A stretch of 64,000 bases of DNA, from contig NW_004955404.1 of the NCBI RefSeq assembly GCF_000276665.1, positions 30,774,452-30,838,451 of the forward strand, in the 5' to 3' direction. Shown here in pieces: positions 11,658 to 23,424 of this stretch. The notes below the pieces were generated by a model that saw only the letters and a list, made by a program, of their open reading frames with translations, ran no database searches and was not told the DNA's origin. The stretch comes from Chinchilla lanigera (lineage: Eukaryota > Chordata > Mammalia > Rodentia > Chinchillidae). Positions within the stretch are counted from its first letter, which is position 1. Each line of letters starts with the position of its first letter. A program made the translations under genes and the position numbers.

Positions 11658-12066
11658 TGTTATGGCGTATATCTAGATATTACCCACAAAGCCTCATGTG
11701 CTCATAGATGGAGCTCTAAGGAGATAACTGGATCATGGCTATGTGATACTCATCACTGGATTAGTTTACTAATGCATTTATAGCTAGGTGTGATGTTGGG
11801 AGGTGAGGCTTGATGGGAAGAGGCATGTACTGTGGGCATGGCCCAGAAGGACATATATCCCTCCTCCTTCCTTGATCCCTTACTTCTTCCTGTCTACCGT
11901 GTTTTGAGTAAGTCTCTTCTGCCATGCCTCTCTGCTATGCTGCCCTACTTTGGAGCCAGCTGACTATGAACTGAAACCTCTATGTACTATGATCCCAAAT
12001 AAACCTTTCCTCTTTATATTCTGGGTGTCAGGCACATTGTCCCAGCAATAAATATGTAACTAAGAC
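11658..12066 (+). mobile_element. MaLR-type LTR (plus)
   Basis: Starts near 'tgttatggcgtatatctag', includes 'cacaaagcctcatgtgctc' and 'gatgttgggaggtgaggctt', and ends with 'aataaacctttcctctttat' and 'atgtaactaagac'. The 'aataaa' serves as the LTR polyadenylation signal. No internal retroviral sequence is attached. Confidence 0.8.
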
Positions 12067-12069
12067 TCA

Positions 12070-13700
12070 GCCCATAGAAAAATAAAGAAGACACAAATGA
12101 CCATAAACATTCTAAGTTAATAGAACCAAAAATGTTCAGACTATTATTTTGAAGCCTGAGCTTTTCCTTAAATGTGTGATATAAATTCACATATGCTCAC
12201 AAATAAAAATAACAAATAATACATGTTTGTAGTACACATTATGACAAGAACCTAAGAAAGAATAAGGCTTAGGACCACTATTGGTAAGTTATATAGGAGA
12301 AGTCAGAGAGGATTTGTGAATTCAATCTCTACATAGAGAAAAGGTAAAGTTAGTAAATAAACTTTAAATCCACCACACTTGGTCAAAGAAGTAAGATGGC
12401 ATTTGAAAACCAATTGAAAAGCAATTTTAAGTTCCCAAAATTGAGATCAAAATGTCTAATTTACATATATATGTATATATATAATTTTACTTGTTATTTT
12501 ATATCTCCTCTTTTCACAGTTGGAAATGTCTATTATGAGTAGCAATGATCATCTTCATACGCAGGTTACTCACATAAATCAGATATATGATGACTAGAAA
12601 TTCAATGAACAGAAAATAAGGTAGCACTTATTAGGGCAGGTGACATACAGAATTCTAAAATTCCTTGTGCTGCCAGAATTCCCATTACTGCACAAAAGCT
12701 GAGCATTATTGAAATGGTGGCTGAGATTGCAGGTTATAAAAACAGGTAATGAAATATTTGTCCATGAAATATTTGACTTCTATTAAGCAAGCAGCATCCT
12801 GGACAATGTCATGTTAACCTTTCTCAAATGAATTATTTTGACAATAAAGAAATAGTTTCATAAAAAATTTTTAATTCCAATAGTGCCCCCAAAACAGTAC
12901 CAAAAAGAGAATGAAAGATTTTAAGCTTATGTTTAAATGCTGAAAATTTATGAGGTAGTGCTATATCAAGTCAATGCAATGCAAAATTTTATGATTAAGT
13001 TTGAAATATGCTGTGTTATCTCTGTCCAACCTGGTCTTGCAAACTTATTCTCTAGGAATAAAGAGAACCTTTCAGGCTAGATAAATTGTTTACTTCTCTT
13101 CAGTAGTTCTGTATTCCTAAATACTGAATCCCTTTTCTGCTTTAGTACAAGGAAATGACAGTTTTCAGTGACGGAAAGTAGCAAATAAGCATTCTGTGCT
13201 GAGGTAAAGACCGGCCAAGACAACATACTATATGCCATCTCTCAAAAGCAAAGACCATCTTTGATCATATTCTAGTATGCTACCTAACTTTGAACAGTTC
13301 AGCAAAGACTGGGGATCTTATTTGTACAATTCTATACAATTTGATAATGCTTAAGGTAAATTCATTCCACTTAAAGTACCATGAAACCTACAAATGTGTT
13401 GTAAAATGGTCTAATGGTGTAGGAAAAGGTAAAATATTTTTGAAGTTCATTTAAAAATTTTATGAAAGTATGGCTGGCATAAATATCTGTACATACATAA
13501 TGTGATAACTTGTGAGTCTCAGAGATATATTAATAAAACCAATATCATAATCTATGCCATAAACCTATCCATTAACTTTAAAATTTTCCCTTCTGATTTT
13601 TATTACATGATTGGGATAAGAATACTTAAGATCTAACCTAGTCAGTGTTTAAGTAGACAATATAGTAAATGTTTGTGTATATAACAAAGTGTTGTTAAGT
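12070..13700. other. Unannotated stretch
   Basis: No gene or repeat family recognised. Contains a short (TA)n-like patch at about 12462-12484. Confidence 0.45.
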
Positions 13701-13704
13701 ATAG

Positions 13705-14260
13705 ACATCCAATGTACAGTAGATCCCTAGAACTTATTTCATCTTGCATAACTGAAACTTTGCACCCTTTGACCAACATCTTTCCATTTCCCCAGCTTTC
13801 AACCCCTGACAGCTCCCATGTACTCTGTTTGTATGAGTTTGACTGTTTTAGATTCCTCATATTAGTAGGATCATTCAGTATTGGCCCATTTGTGTGACAT
13901 TTTCATTTAACATAATATTCTGTATATTTTTGCAACATGTCACTATGTTGCTCCAAATGGAAAGATGTTAAGATGTTTTTTTCCTCTGAGATTGAACCAG
14001 GGCCTTGTACACAGGCATGCATTCTATCATTGAGCTACTTTATTAGCCTTTTTTATTTTTTATTTTGAGCAAATTGACCCAGTTGGCCTTGAATCTGTAA
14101 TCACCTGCCTCAGCCTCCTGACTAGGTAGGATTTAAAGCATTTCCTGCTATGACCATTAGACTGCCTTATTTATTGAGGCTGAGTAATATTTCCTCTATG
14201 TATCTACCACCCTTTCTTTGCTGAATTTCATAACTACTTAAATTTATAAATGGAAGTCAA
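13705..14260 (-). mobile_element. L1M 3'-end region (minus), split by a SINE
   Basis: Plus-strand text 'gtacagtagatccctagaac', 'catcttgcataactgaaact', 'gtatgagtttgactgtttta', 'cattttcatttaacataata' is the antisense of old L1 3' sequence. After the SINE at 13974-14162 it resumes with 'gaggctgagtaatatttcc' and 'tatgtatctaccacc', which is the next part of the same consensus. Confidence 0.75.
13974..14162 (-). mobile_element. B1-ID composite SINE (B1-dID type, minus)
   Basis: On plus, reverse-complement ID-like sequence comes first ('gattgaaccagggccttgta', 'atcattgagctac'), then reverse-complement B1-like sequence ('agttggccttgaatc', 'cacctgcctcagcctcctga'). In sense orientation this is B1 followed by ID, the dimeric arrangement described from several non-murid rodents. 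It is embedded in an L1M fragment. Two independent insertions side by side is the alternative. Confidence 0.65.
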
Positions 14261-14712
14261 AGAAGTATATCTCTTTTTCTGCCTCTCGTTTGTTTTAAAA
14301 TACCATATGTTCTAAGATGTTCAGCTATGCAGATTTATTTCATTTTAAAGAAAAATAATTCTATTTGGAGATTTCTCAGAGGAATTTTTTTTGATACTTG
14401 TGCTAGAAAAAAAATTAGAGAAAAAATTTTCTATTTTGAATCTAAATTAAATAAATCATTTCATTTACAAGCCATCTCTGCATCTAAAACATTACTTTGA
14501 TATCCCTCTCAGTGTTTCATTATTAGCTCACGTTTGTTGGAGATCACAGAGTCTATGTTAACAGGAATTCCAACCTATTTTTATGATTCACATAGCTTCC
14601 TTGACGTTATACACAATACTGTCTTACTTAGCAATTTTTAAAATTCTTTCCAATCTTTGACAGATGCCTGAATACCGTTGTGTAATGAATTATTAATAGT
14701 TGCTGAATTTTG

Positions 14713-14850
14713 GAGCACTCGTCTTTTTTTTTTTTTGGTTTTGTCTTTGGTTTTTCTCCGGTACCGGGAACCGAACTCACGACCTTGCGCTTGCCAGGCA
14801 GGCGCTTTTGCCGCTGAGCTAAATCCCCAGCCCCAGAGCACTCGTCTTTT
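14713..14850 (-). mobile_element. Full-length young ID-like SINE with TSD (minus)
   Basis: The SINE (14728-14835) reads on plus T-run, 'tttctccggtaccgggaacc', 'cttgcgcttgccaggcagg', 'gctgagctaaatccccagc'. Perfect 15-nt TSD 'gagcactcgtctttt' at 14713-14727 and 14836-14850. In sense orientation it has A box TAGCTCAGCGG, an anticodon loop CTGGCAA (anticodon position GGC, Ala), B box, then CCGGAGAAAAACC before the tail. Confidence 0.95.
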
Positions 14851-16660
14851 AACAAAACTTCATTCAAATTGCCCCTAAAATGGTAATGCTCTGTGTTCTG
14901 TTTTCCTAGACTTTGGAGAAACCATTATCATTCCACTCATGTTATCTGAACTGTCATATTTCTGACTACTTAGTTATATTAAAATTAACTCTGATTTACT
15001 GTAGATAAATGTTTATGGCTTTATTTACAGTGGTCTCACTCATCTCTCCAATATAATAAGAATCAAGCTCTTTAACGAAGATGGTCTTTATACTATTTGG
15101 GAGATTTTTACAGAGATGGACAGACCACTAATGCTCCAATGGTTATTGCAGCATATTTTGCTGAGTTTATAGAAAAAATGTGTTATTCATTCTGCATAAT
15201 TATGAATGTTATGATCTACATGTCTTTATTTTTCTACTACCGAATTTTTCAAAGCAATTTGTGTGTTCATAGATAAAAACATCTCTTCTAACATTTCTGG
15301 TTTCCAACAACTGAAAAAAGATCTTTCCTTGACAAATGAAATAGACTCATCATACTCTTTTTCAGTAAACACTATTTCCAAACAAATATTGTGAACTCTG
15401 AATTTCATATTTCTTCCACTTCTTCAATACTTTCGTGGGTGAGATCATCTATCTGTATCAGTTCCATCACAAAATCCATTTGCACTCAGAAGAAATGCTT
15501 TCAATTGCATATACCTCTTTTATGTGTCAAAATTTTTCAAGAATTTTATTTTCTATTAGACATTTCTGATTTTGTTTCCAAATAATTATAGATGCCTAGG
15601 AAAATACACCACAGCTCCAGACAAACTAAACAATACATCTAAATATTACAGGAATAAAATAAATCAAAGTGTCTTTAAGACATCCAGCATTGATATGAAT
15701 AAACAGGTTTAGGTGGATGGGGCAATGCAGTTAAGAATATCATTGATAGCTCTGTGCGTGTTTATTTTTCAAAGTCTTTTTTATAATTTGTATTGACTTG
15801 GAAATTTATACTTTTCTGTATAGAGAAACAGCAACAAATGTTGCCCTTGCAGACAAGACTGTAGTTATACTTTTGAATGTCTTTCATCGTTTGTTTAATA
15901 ATGATGCAAGAAGGCCCCTGTTAGAAAGTCCAGAAGCTCTGTGGTATGGTGCTTCAAATCATTCACCTTTCTGTCTTTTCCAAGTCATCAGTAGCTACAT
16001 TCAGCTTCACCACTGGTGTCGAGCCCCCCACACTACTTCAATTCAACCACTAATCTGAAACATATAACACATAAGGAAAACAACCACAACTCTATCCAAA
16101 TCGAGAGAAAAGTCCCAGTGCTTTCTACTCAGCTTTACAAATCATATTCTTACCATTTCTCTTCACATTTCAGTAGTTTAAAATAAAATGAAATAAAAAT
16201 ATCCCTGGTATTTTTCAAGACACTGGACATTGTTGGCAAGGACGGATAAGAATTTCTTAGAGATGAAGAAAGAAGCAAGATGAGTCCTGAAATTGCATCA
16301 GCTTGTTCTCTGGAGAGTCCCCGAAATGCCAGGCAGAGATGAACAAGGCAGTTAAAGCACGGTGGATCCCTGATTTGAAGGAATCAGTCTGGGAGTAGTG
16401 TTTGCGGTACTGAGTGCTACATAGGAAAAACTACACAGGGGCCCGTCGCCATCCCTCCGTACAGTGCTAATCATTCTTGCACATAAGAAAATAGTAAAGA
16501 ATCACTCAAGGGCATCAGACATGTAAAGCCTGTTGCCCACAAGAATACTGCTTGATCTCACAATTTAGGCTGGAAGTAGGGTACATGGTAGGGGCTTGTG
16601 CTGGTATTTATGCAAAGGAATAAAACCATGTCTGTTCAAAGACTTGTCTTTAAAGCTCAC
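14851..16660. other. Unannotated stretch
   Basis: No gene recognised. An 86-codon open frame lies at 15798-16058 on plus, but it has no recognisable domain, no Kozak-like context that stands out, and no adjoining exon evidence. The area 16240-16460 is less AT-rich than its surroundings, with nothing identifiable in it. Confidence 0.4.
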
Positions 16661-16667
16661 TCACTTA

Positions 16668-16757
16668 GAGCCAGGGACATATCACAGTGGCATAAGTGCC
16701 TGCCTAGCAAGTGCAAAGTCCTGAGTTCAATACCCAGTCCCACCTCCCCCCAAAAAA
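16668..16757 (+). mobile_element. ID-like SINE, older subfamily
   Basis: Body 'gagccagggacatatcacag', 'gcctgcctagcaagtgcaaa', 'gtcctgagttcaatacccag' followed by a C/A-rich tail. Lacks the GGAGAAAAACC segment. Confidence 0.85.
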
Positions 16758-16794
16758 CCTCACAGTTGCTTTATTTCTAAATAGTCCTAATCTG

Positions 16795-17260
16795 AAAACG
16801 ATGTAAACATTATGAGAAGATAAATGGATAATCAAATGGTGGTGGACCCCAGCAAGGGAACACTATTCAACAGAAAAAGGAAAAAACTATTGGGGCATGC
16901 TTTAGCATGATTATGCTGACTATGTGTAGTCAGGCTAAAAATAAGTACACACTGTATGCTTTCAATTATATGAAATTTCAGAACAACAATTTATAGGTGG
17001 GGCACCAGGAAAGCAAATTAGTAGTTGCCTCTAAAACAGGTAAGGTAGGGAGGAGAGGCTGGGCAGCAGGAAAACCCTTGACTAGAATGATTACAGACGT
17101 TCATAAAGGAAATTTGAAGAAGGTTCAATATCTTGTTTAAGGAAAATTGGCATATTTATTATATTGACCATATCTCACAGGTATATACATATGCCTATGA
17201 ACTTGAAATATTTTTATTTCAAGTCAGTTATATTTTAATAAAGCTGTTAAAGAAACAAAA
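16795..17260 (+). mobile_element. L1M 3'-end fragment (ORF2 end / 3' UTR)
   Basis: Motifs in order: 'gatggataatc'-like 'agataaatggataatcaaat', 'aacactattcaacagaaaaa', 'gtacacactgtatgctttca', 'attatatgaaatttcagaac', 'agtagttgcctctaaaac', ending 'ttttaataaagctgttaaag'. This is the familiar 3' part of old L1 elements, with 'aataaa' near the end. Confidence 0.85.
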
Positions 17261-17349
17261 AATTAAAAACAGTTTCAACGATTCATATGCAAGTGACTTT
17301 CTTATACTAGCCTAATGTCTCTTGGTCTTTTCTTGTGGTACACTGTATG

Positions 17350-17472
17350 ATTATATTATTTCCAATATAATATAAAATATTATAAATATTATAATAAAAT
17401 ATAAAAATAACAAAAATATAAAATAACAAAGTAAAAATAACAATACTAAAAATATAAATATAAAAATAATCT
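17350..17472. repeat. AT-rich low-complexity tract
   Basis: More than 90% A+T, composed of irregular 'ataaaat', 'aaaataacaa' and 'tattataa' words. It lies downstream of the L1 tail, possibly partly an expanded tail. Confidence 0.8.
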
Positions 17473-17655
17473 GGCCTTTTTTATTGTTTGCCCTTTCAAT
17501 GTACCAAGCCCATAACATCATAAAGTATAATAGAAGCCAAATAACAACAAAAACTAGAATAAATTGCTTCATCTTCACTGTGATATGTCCATTATCTATT
17601 TTTAATCTAAAAAGCATTATGATTTTCCAAAGAATGTCACTCAAGGCAAACAATT

Positions 17656-17777
17656 TACTGTCATGATTTTTTTTTTTTTTTCCCTCCGGTACCGGGAACC
17701 GAATTCACGACCTTGCGCTTGCCAAGAAGGCGCTTTTGCCGCTAAGCTAAATCCCCAGCCCCTACTGTCATGATTTT
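17656..17777 (-). mobile_element. Young ID-like SINE with TSD (minus)
   Basis: SINE body 17671-17762 with plus-strand order T-run, 'ccctccggtaccgggaacc', 'cttgcgcttgccaagaagg', 'gctaagctaaatccccagc'. Perfect 15-nt TSD 'tactgtcatgatttt' at 17656-17670 and 17763-17777. Confidence 0.94.
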
Positions 17778-17944
17778 GAATCCTAACTACATCAGGGCCT
17801 ATACAATATAGAACATTTTTAAAGAGGAGATACCCCTACTCTTTTAGATTTGATTTTCTCACTAAGATATTGAATTAAAAATTGTGGAGAATCAATACCA
17901 ATGCAAGAAGAACTGAGAGCATTATTGAATACTACCTATTAGTA

Positions 17945-18150
17945 TTCACTTAGTAACAATTCTGAAGTTCTTTCTTTGTACTAGACACTTCACAGGGCAC
18001 TTTCACACTTTCAGTTTTATTCTCACAACTGTCTTGTGAAGTTAACAGTTGGTACACAGTTCTGAGGACATAGGATCCTCAAGGACAGAGACTCAGCGAT
18101 CCTGGCTGGCTTCCACCCTCCAGCTTCCTGAACCCACTCTGGTCCACTCC
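17945..18150 (-). mobile_element. MIR SINE (minus)
   Basis: The text 'tgtactagacacttcacagg', 'ttattctcacaactgtcttg', 'tgaagttaacagttgg' follows antisense MIR ('..ccaggcactgtgct', 'aatcctcacaacaacc'). Strongly diverged, as expected for MIR age. Confidence 0.6.
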
Positions 18151-19784
18151 CAGTTATGTCAGTTTTAGGATGAATAGGATGTGTGGAAAATCCACTTCAG
18201 TCATTCTAAATGAGCTCCATGATGAGGAATTTACAATCACAAAATAAGAAAGTGTTAGAAGTAGGAAAGCCACTAAACTGTGTATAGTATTTTGTGCAAA
18301 AAATGCTTCTAAAAACACATCAACAGGATTACTGGAGAAACATGAATATAAGCCAGATAGAAACTATGCTCTGAGAAAAACAATAGTTTGTCTCCACAGT
18401 AACTGAGGACAAAATGAAATATCCTTATCAGTTTTGTGTGAACTTAGTTCCCAAAAATGCTGATTGCTTCAAGAACAAGAAGGTGCCAATAACATCTTAA
18501 AGTTTCATACTGCTAAAGAGCTTCACTGTGCATATAAAAGATATCCTTAATGAGATCTACACTCTGTGACATAGACCCTAGGGCAAGTATAGCTTTAGAA
18601 ACTGTGATTGCCATCAAATGCCTGTCTCAGGGATTAATGATTACTCAAGTTGTCATTAATTCCCAATGTAACAAACTAATGCAAACAATGCTGTAAATTG
18701 CATCCAAGTTCTTCTAAAAAACAGATCATGTGTAAATACAGCTAATGGTAAGAGGCAAAGTACAGAGAACAGTGTCAACATCAGCAGCATCTGTGAGTAC
18801 AGAGAATAATTCTTTGGCACCGAGTTCAATATAAGTCTTCTCTCCCACATCAGTAGTTCTGCATCACCAATGATCAAAGCCATCAGCTTGACAGAGAATC
18901 TAATAATGATAGGGTTTGGGGTATGATTGCCTATATTCCTTTACTAAATCATTTTTATTGCTCAATTCTTGAACAAAGTAAGTTCTAGCAAATTGCTAAC
19001 AGCTTCAGCAGTAGGATTTTGGAGGGTAAGAATGAAGGATTGAGAAGTTTTTGAGAGGTGCTGAGCTACTGTGTACTGAAACTTTTCCTCATTATTTGTA
19101 CACATGTACAGATATGTACCAAGTCAACTGAGAATCTGGTTGGCCTTAGTATTTCCCATGACAGGCACTGTAGAATGGTCTGCTTTCTGTCCTTACCCTG
19201 ATAGCACCCATTCCTTAAGACAAGGTTTCTTTTTTCTTTTTTAAATGATACATAATACTTGTACATATTCATGACTGTGGCATTCCATTTTGATACAAGT
19301 ATACAACATGGAATGATTTTTTTCTTCCCTTCTTAGGAAAATAAAAATTGACAGTATCCTAGAAAGAAGGTACCTGTGAAATAAGCAAGGAAATTCAATA
19401 AGGAGACTGGGAACCCTCAAGAAAAATGAATACAGGGTGGTAGCTAAGTTATGTGATTTGCATGTTTGCATGAATGCAAAGGCAGCCAAGCTGACTGGCA
19501 GGAGGAGGGATGGCTAGTGGGATTACTAGAATATCTAGGATTCACGCTAAGTTCTCTTTGATTTCACCTTATTACATGTCATGATACATAGATAATTTTG
19601 CCTTTCTTGTTGTGTTGCCATTTGGGAGTCACTTTTCCTAACTTAGCTATCAAAGTAAACCACAGGCCATTGCAATCAAACAGATTCATGTAAGAAATGG
19701 CCTAAGTATCTTATAGTTTCTCTTACATGACAAAACTAAAGTATAAATAATTTAAAAGAGGAAATAAAAGATCAATAATAGGAA
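18151..19784. other. Unannotated stretch
   Basis: No gene or repeat recognised. Several 60-80-codon open frames occur on the minus strand (about 18656-18883 and 19241-19489) without recognisable motifs. Confidence 0.4.
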
Positions 19785-19925
19785 TCAGGGATGTAGGTCT
19801 TTGGCAAATGGGAAGAGGATCTTGAGATGGAGGGAAGGAAAGGAGGGAAGAAGATGTAAAAAGAACTAAGATGTATGAATATAGTCATTGTGTACTGCAA
19901 ACATGCACTAATAAAACGTTTAAAA
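19785..19925 (+). mobile_element. Probable L1 3'-end fragment
   Basis: A polypurine tract ('ggagggaaggaaaggaggga') is followed by 'gtactgcaaacatgcactaa' and 'ataaaacgtttaaaaag'. The layout parallels 4530-4675. Confidence 0.45.
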
Positions 19926-19978
19926 AGAAATGACTATGAATCATAGCCAGGGCTATTGATAGAGATATTTACATTTGT

Positions 19979-20088
19979 AAAAGCTAACTGGGGTCCGGGG
20001 AGGTGGCTCAGTAGCAAAGCTCCTGCCTGGCAAGCGCAAGGTCCTGAGTTTGATTCCTGGTACAAAAAAAAAAAAAAAAAAAAACTAA
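19979..20088 (+). mobile_element. ID-like SINE, older subfamily, with TSD
   Basis: Body 19990-20063: 'gggtccggggaggtggctca', 'gcctggcaagcgcaaggtcc', 'gagtttgattcctggtac', then about 20 A. Flanks 'aaaagctaact' and 'aaaaactaact' form an imperfect TSD. No GGAGAAAAACC segment. Confidence 0.9.
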
Positions 20089-20264
20089 CTCAGTTGAAAA
20101 ATGGGAAGTCTGAGGCTTAATCCCTTTCTAAACCTAAGTCATTTATACGAGCTCAGCCCCACTTTCCCTGAGTTTAGTGAGAGCAGACAATTTATGATTA
20201 TGGAAAGGGATCCTATATTGGGTGGTCAGTAACTGATAAAGACCCTTCTATCTTTATAATGTTA

Positions 20265-20398
20265 TAGCTCAACATGTCTGTTTTTTTTGTTTTTTGTTTT
20301 TTTCTCCGGTACCGGGAACCGAACTCAAGACCTTGCGCTTGCCAGGCAAGCGCTTTTTGCCGCTGAGCTAAATCCCCAGCCTCTAGCTCAACATGTCT
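20265..20398 (-). mobile_element. Young ID-like SINE with TSD (minus)
   Basis: SINE 20280-20383: T/G-rich tail, 'tttctccggtaccgggaacc', 'cttgcgcttgccaggcaagc', 'gctgagctaaatccccagc'. Perfect 15-nt TSD 'tagctcaacatgtct' at 20265-20279 and 20384-20398. Confidence 0.95.
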
Positions 20399-20924
20399 AC
20401 AGCAACATAAAATTTTAGGGATGGTTGTACACTAAAACAAAACCTGTGTTTATATCAGACCTACACAAAGGTAAACTCAGCAAGGCAGTTTTGTAAGAAA
20501 AGCCAGCCAATTCAATTAATTGAAAGAAATGTCTATCTAATAAAAAAATTGCCTTTGCTTTTCTTGTGTATTGAAGGCAAATGAAGCAGTACTGTCAGTT
20601 TGCATTATAACATAGGGTGCAATGATTTATATAGCCCTCATCTGTATCACTTATTTGCTAAACAATTAGATCATTTCCCGATAATTTTTATAGAAAACTT
20701 TTGTCATGCATACAAATTTTTTATCACCAACTACTTCCCACATATATTAATAGATACAGGGTAGACCTTACATAGGTCAAAGCATTGTTGGTTTACTATG
20801 GACCTGAAGTAAAAACAAGAGCATTTTTTGCCTTGAGTGTGGCCCAGTTGAGTTTAAATGTTTAAAATGCACTTCTGAATGTGTATAATTTATATATACA
20901 TAATTCAGACCCTAGAATGAGGTT

Positions 20925-21145
20925 AGGGACAGAAAGAGTTTAAGAGCTGAGTATTCCATCTCAGCTCTGTTACTCACAGTTTTTGTCTTTGTTCAAGATA
21001 ATAATCACACTGATATTTGATTTCCTTACCTGTCAAATAGGTGTCATAATCCTGGTACAAGGTAATGCAAAGAGAGTTAATTAGTTAATCCACATGAATC
21101 AGTCAGAATATTTCCTGACATACAATAAACATTCAAGAAAGATTA
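20925..21145 (+). mobile_element. MIR SINE (plus)
   Basis: Order of motifs 'atctcagctctgttactcac', 'gatttccttacctgtcaaat', 'acataccaataaac'-like 'catacaataaacattcaaga' fits MIR sense strand ('..ggctctgccactta', 'tcctcatctgtaaaat', 'ctcaataaatg'). Boundaries approximate. Confidence 0.65.
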
Positions 21146-21460
21146 ACGAAGGTCAGACAGGCTCGTAAAATTTGAGTTTCTAACGTTGTCTAAGTCCAAG
21201 TATATTATCTTAGGCTTTGCATAATATCTATATTATTTCTAATTATCCTGACTATACATTTTCCTTGTTAAAATTAAGTTTTATATGCTGACAAAGGTAA
21301 AGCAATTACAAAAGAATTAGCCAATATTTATTTTCATGCAGTTAATTTAAAAATATGATTAAAATATCTGGGTTTCTCACTTTTAAGTTGTTGAAGTTTT
21401 CTATTCTTTTAATTCTTAAATTCTCCCTTTCATCTTAGTTGTACAGATGTTTGCTGTATT

Positions 21461-21493
21461 TACACACAAACACACACACACACACACACATAT
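21461..21493. repeat. (CA)n microsatellite
   Basis: About 15 CA units with one interruption (acacacaaacac). Confidence 0.95.
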
Positions 21494-22185
21494 GCCCCAA
21501 ATTAAAGCAAGATAGATTCAATCATTTTGGCACACAATTTGTTATATCTGATCGAAGCTAGAAAGTATTGATTTTCTTTTTCCTGAATCTTTCCACTTTA
21601 TCTCTCCTGTCTCTCTGTTGTTTATGCAACACTACTAAACATCTAGAATTGAATCTTGGACAAATTTGCACATCATGCAATATTTCAATAGAGATATGTT
21701 ACAGGTCCCTGAGAGTTGTGTGTGTGTCTGCTAAAGCAGCCCTGTTTTCAAACACAGTTTTTTACAGCCGCTTTCTGTCTATCCATGGACTACCTCAATG
21801 CCTGCCAAGCAGGAAATCGCACTAGGCTCCAGACACTATATTTCTATCCACAGGACTTCTCCATAATTTTACTGTCTGCAGGAACTCAAATGAAGTGATG
21901 TGTGACAGAACAAAAAAAAATCTTTTAGAAACACAGGGAAAGTACACATTCTGCAGATATTAACCAGACACATTATAGTCATTTACGTATTTTCCTTTTC
22001 CCCTCCTTTTGCAGAACAGTTTAAATTTAACAGATTCGTTATATACAGCAAAGTGTTCATGTGAGCCCTTGAACTTTTTTAAGAGCCAAGAGGTTAGGCA
22101 ATTGCTTGAATTTCATAAGGAAAAACAGATGTCACCTCAAAGTTTCACACTAATAGAATTCAGGCTTTAAGAAGGAGCTAAAAGC

Positions 22186-22249
22186 ATTGGTTTACTCTCT
22201 GGTTAAAACAAACTCTTGGTTTGCTCTCTTTGGTTTAACCAAAGAGTTC
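22186..22249. repeat. Local imperfect duplication containing a palindrome
   Basis: 'ggtttactctctggttaaaa' recurs about 30 bp downstream as 'ggtttgctctctttggttta'. Within the second copy, 22226-22246 is a perfect inverted repeat with 10-nt arms (CTCTTTGGTT / AACCAAAGAG) around one T. Confidence 0.8.
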
Positions 22250-22413
22250 AAGCTGTGTAGGTTGGAGCGGTGAGTCAAAGCTAGTCACTTACTCTTTCTT
22301 TTAAAAAGATAATAGTGATTTAAAAAAAAAATAGGTCAGTTTTCTTGTTTATTTAGTAAATTCTATTTGGGGAATATTAAGTTGGGAAACTGATAGGCTG
22401 CAAGAGTAATTAT

Positions 22414-22600
22414 AAATAGTGAACTATAGCCAGGCATGGTGGCTCAAGCCTGTAATCCCAGCAATCAGGAGGCTGAGGCAGAAGGATTGCTGCAAATTTG
22501 AGGCCATCCTGGGCTACAAAGTGAGTTCAAGACGAGCCTGAACTGCACACTGAAACCCTGTCTCAAAAATAAATAAATAAATAAATAAATAGTGAACTAT
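22414..22600 (+). mobile_element. B1 SINE with TSD
   Basis: 7SL-derived body (22428-22566): 'agccaggcatggtggctcaa', 'gcctgtaatcccagcaatca', then the B1-type internal duplication ('gaggccatcctgggctacaa' followed by 'gagttcaagacgagcctgaa'), ending 'ctgtctcaaa' and an (AAAT)n tail. Perfect 14-nt TSD 'aaatagtgaactat' at 22414-22427 and 22587-22600. The duplication shows this is B1, not a primate Alu. Confidence 0.95.
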
Positions 22601-22734
22601 TTCATGAAGTGTCTTTGCTTTTATTCAGTGCACCAACTAACAGAACCAATTTATTCAATAAGCATTGAGGATAAAAGTATCACTATGGATGAGAACAAAT
22701 TCCACATAATATATTCTAGTACAAGCATCTCATC

Positions 22735-22925
22735 TGACATGGTGTGATCACAGTGCTAACTAGTTTCCAAATGTGTCTGATTATTTGTAACTTGGGATGG
22801 AGCTGCCACAAATGTTTGAAATAAGAATATCAAAATATCCCACAGCAGGGTCTGGGAATTTGTACTTTAGAAAATCTTCAAGCGTTTTTGATGATCATAC
22901 CACTTTGAGAATCATTAATCCACAC
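22735..22925 (+). mobile_element. MER5A-like hAT relic
   Basis: 'gcagggtctgggaatttgta', 'aaatcttcaagcgtttttga' and the right end 'ctttgagaatcatta' fit MER5A ('..tgggaatttgtattt', 'gtttgagaaccactg'). Confidence 0.6.
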
Positions 22926-23424
22926 AGGAGATCTGTCAATTACTGGGTTAATTGTACCATGGCAAATTGTTACCAGCTGCTGTACAGAAAAAGCCAGCAT
23001 GCCTAGAACTTTGTCCTGTGAGCACCCATTCAAGTTAGATCTGAAGAAGTGACTGCATTGGTGAGTGCACAGAAAAATAATTTCCAAGACTATACAGAAA
23101 AATAATTTAAGTGTTTTCTACATTAGGGTTCTGAGTCCCAGAGAGATGAGGAAGCATTTGAACTAAGCACACCTGGATTTGGTTCAAGAACATGGCATGA
23201 AGCACGTAGGTGGTCTCCAGTGCCTCTTAGCACCGCAGCTTTCTAATCATAAGCCTGTTCTGTGAACCGTCTACCCACAGGAAAATGATATGACCAAGGG
23301 GAGCTTAATCAAACTTCATCAGCTTCATCAAACTTTAGAGGAGTTTCTTTTTGCTTCTGCAAGCCATGGCCTTCCTTCCCTTAAAGCATTTATATTAGAA
23401 AACTTCTAATTCTATTTTTCCTCT

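Noticed and set aside
14713..14850. tRNA-Ala-like sequences as functional tRNA genes
   Set aside because: All carry A-rich tails, TSDs and mismatches in the acceptor region; they are SINEs.
15798..16058. 86-codon open frame on plus
   Set aside because: No domain, no recognisable homologue, no exon or retrocopy hallmarks; expected by chance in 64 kb.
17351..17653. 100-codon minus-strand frame rich in I, F and L suggesting a membrane protein
   Set aside because: It is a translation of the AT-rich low-complexity tract.
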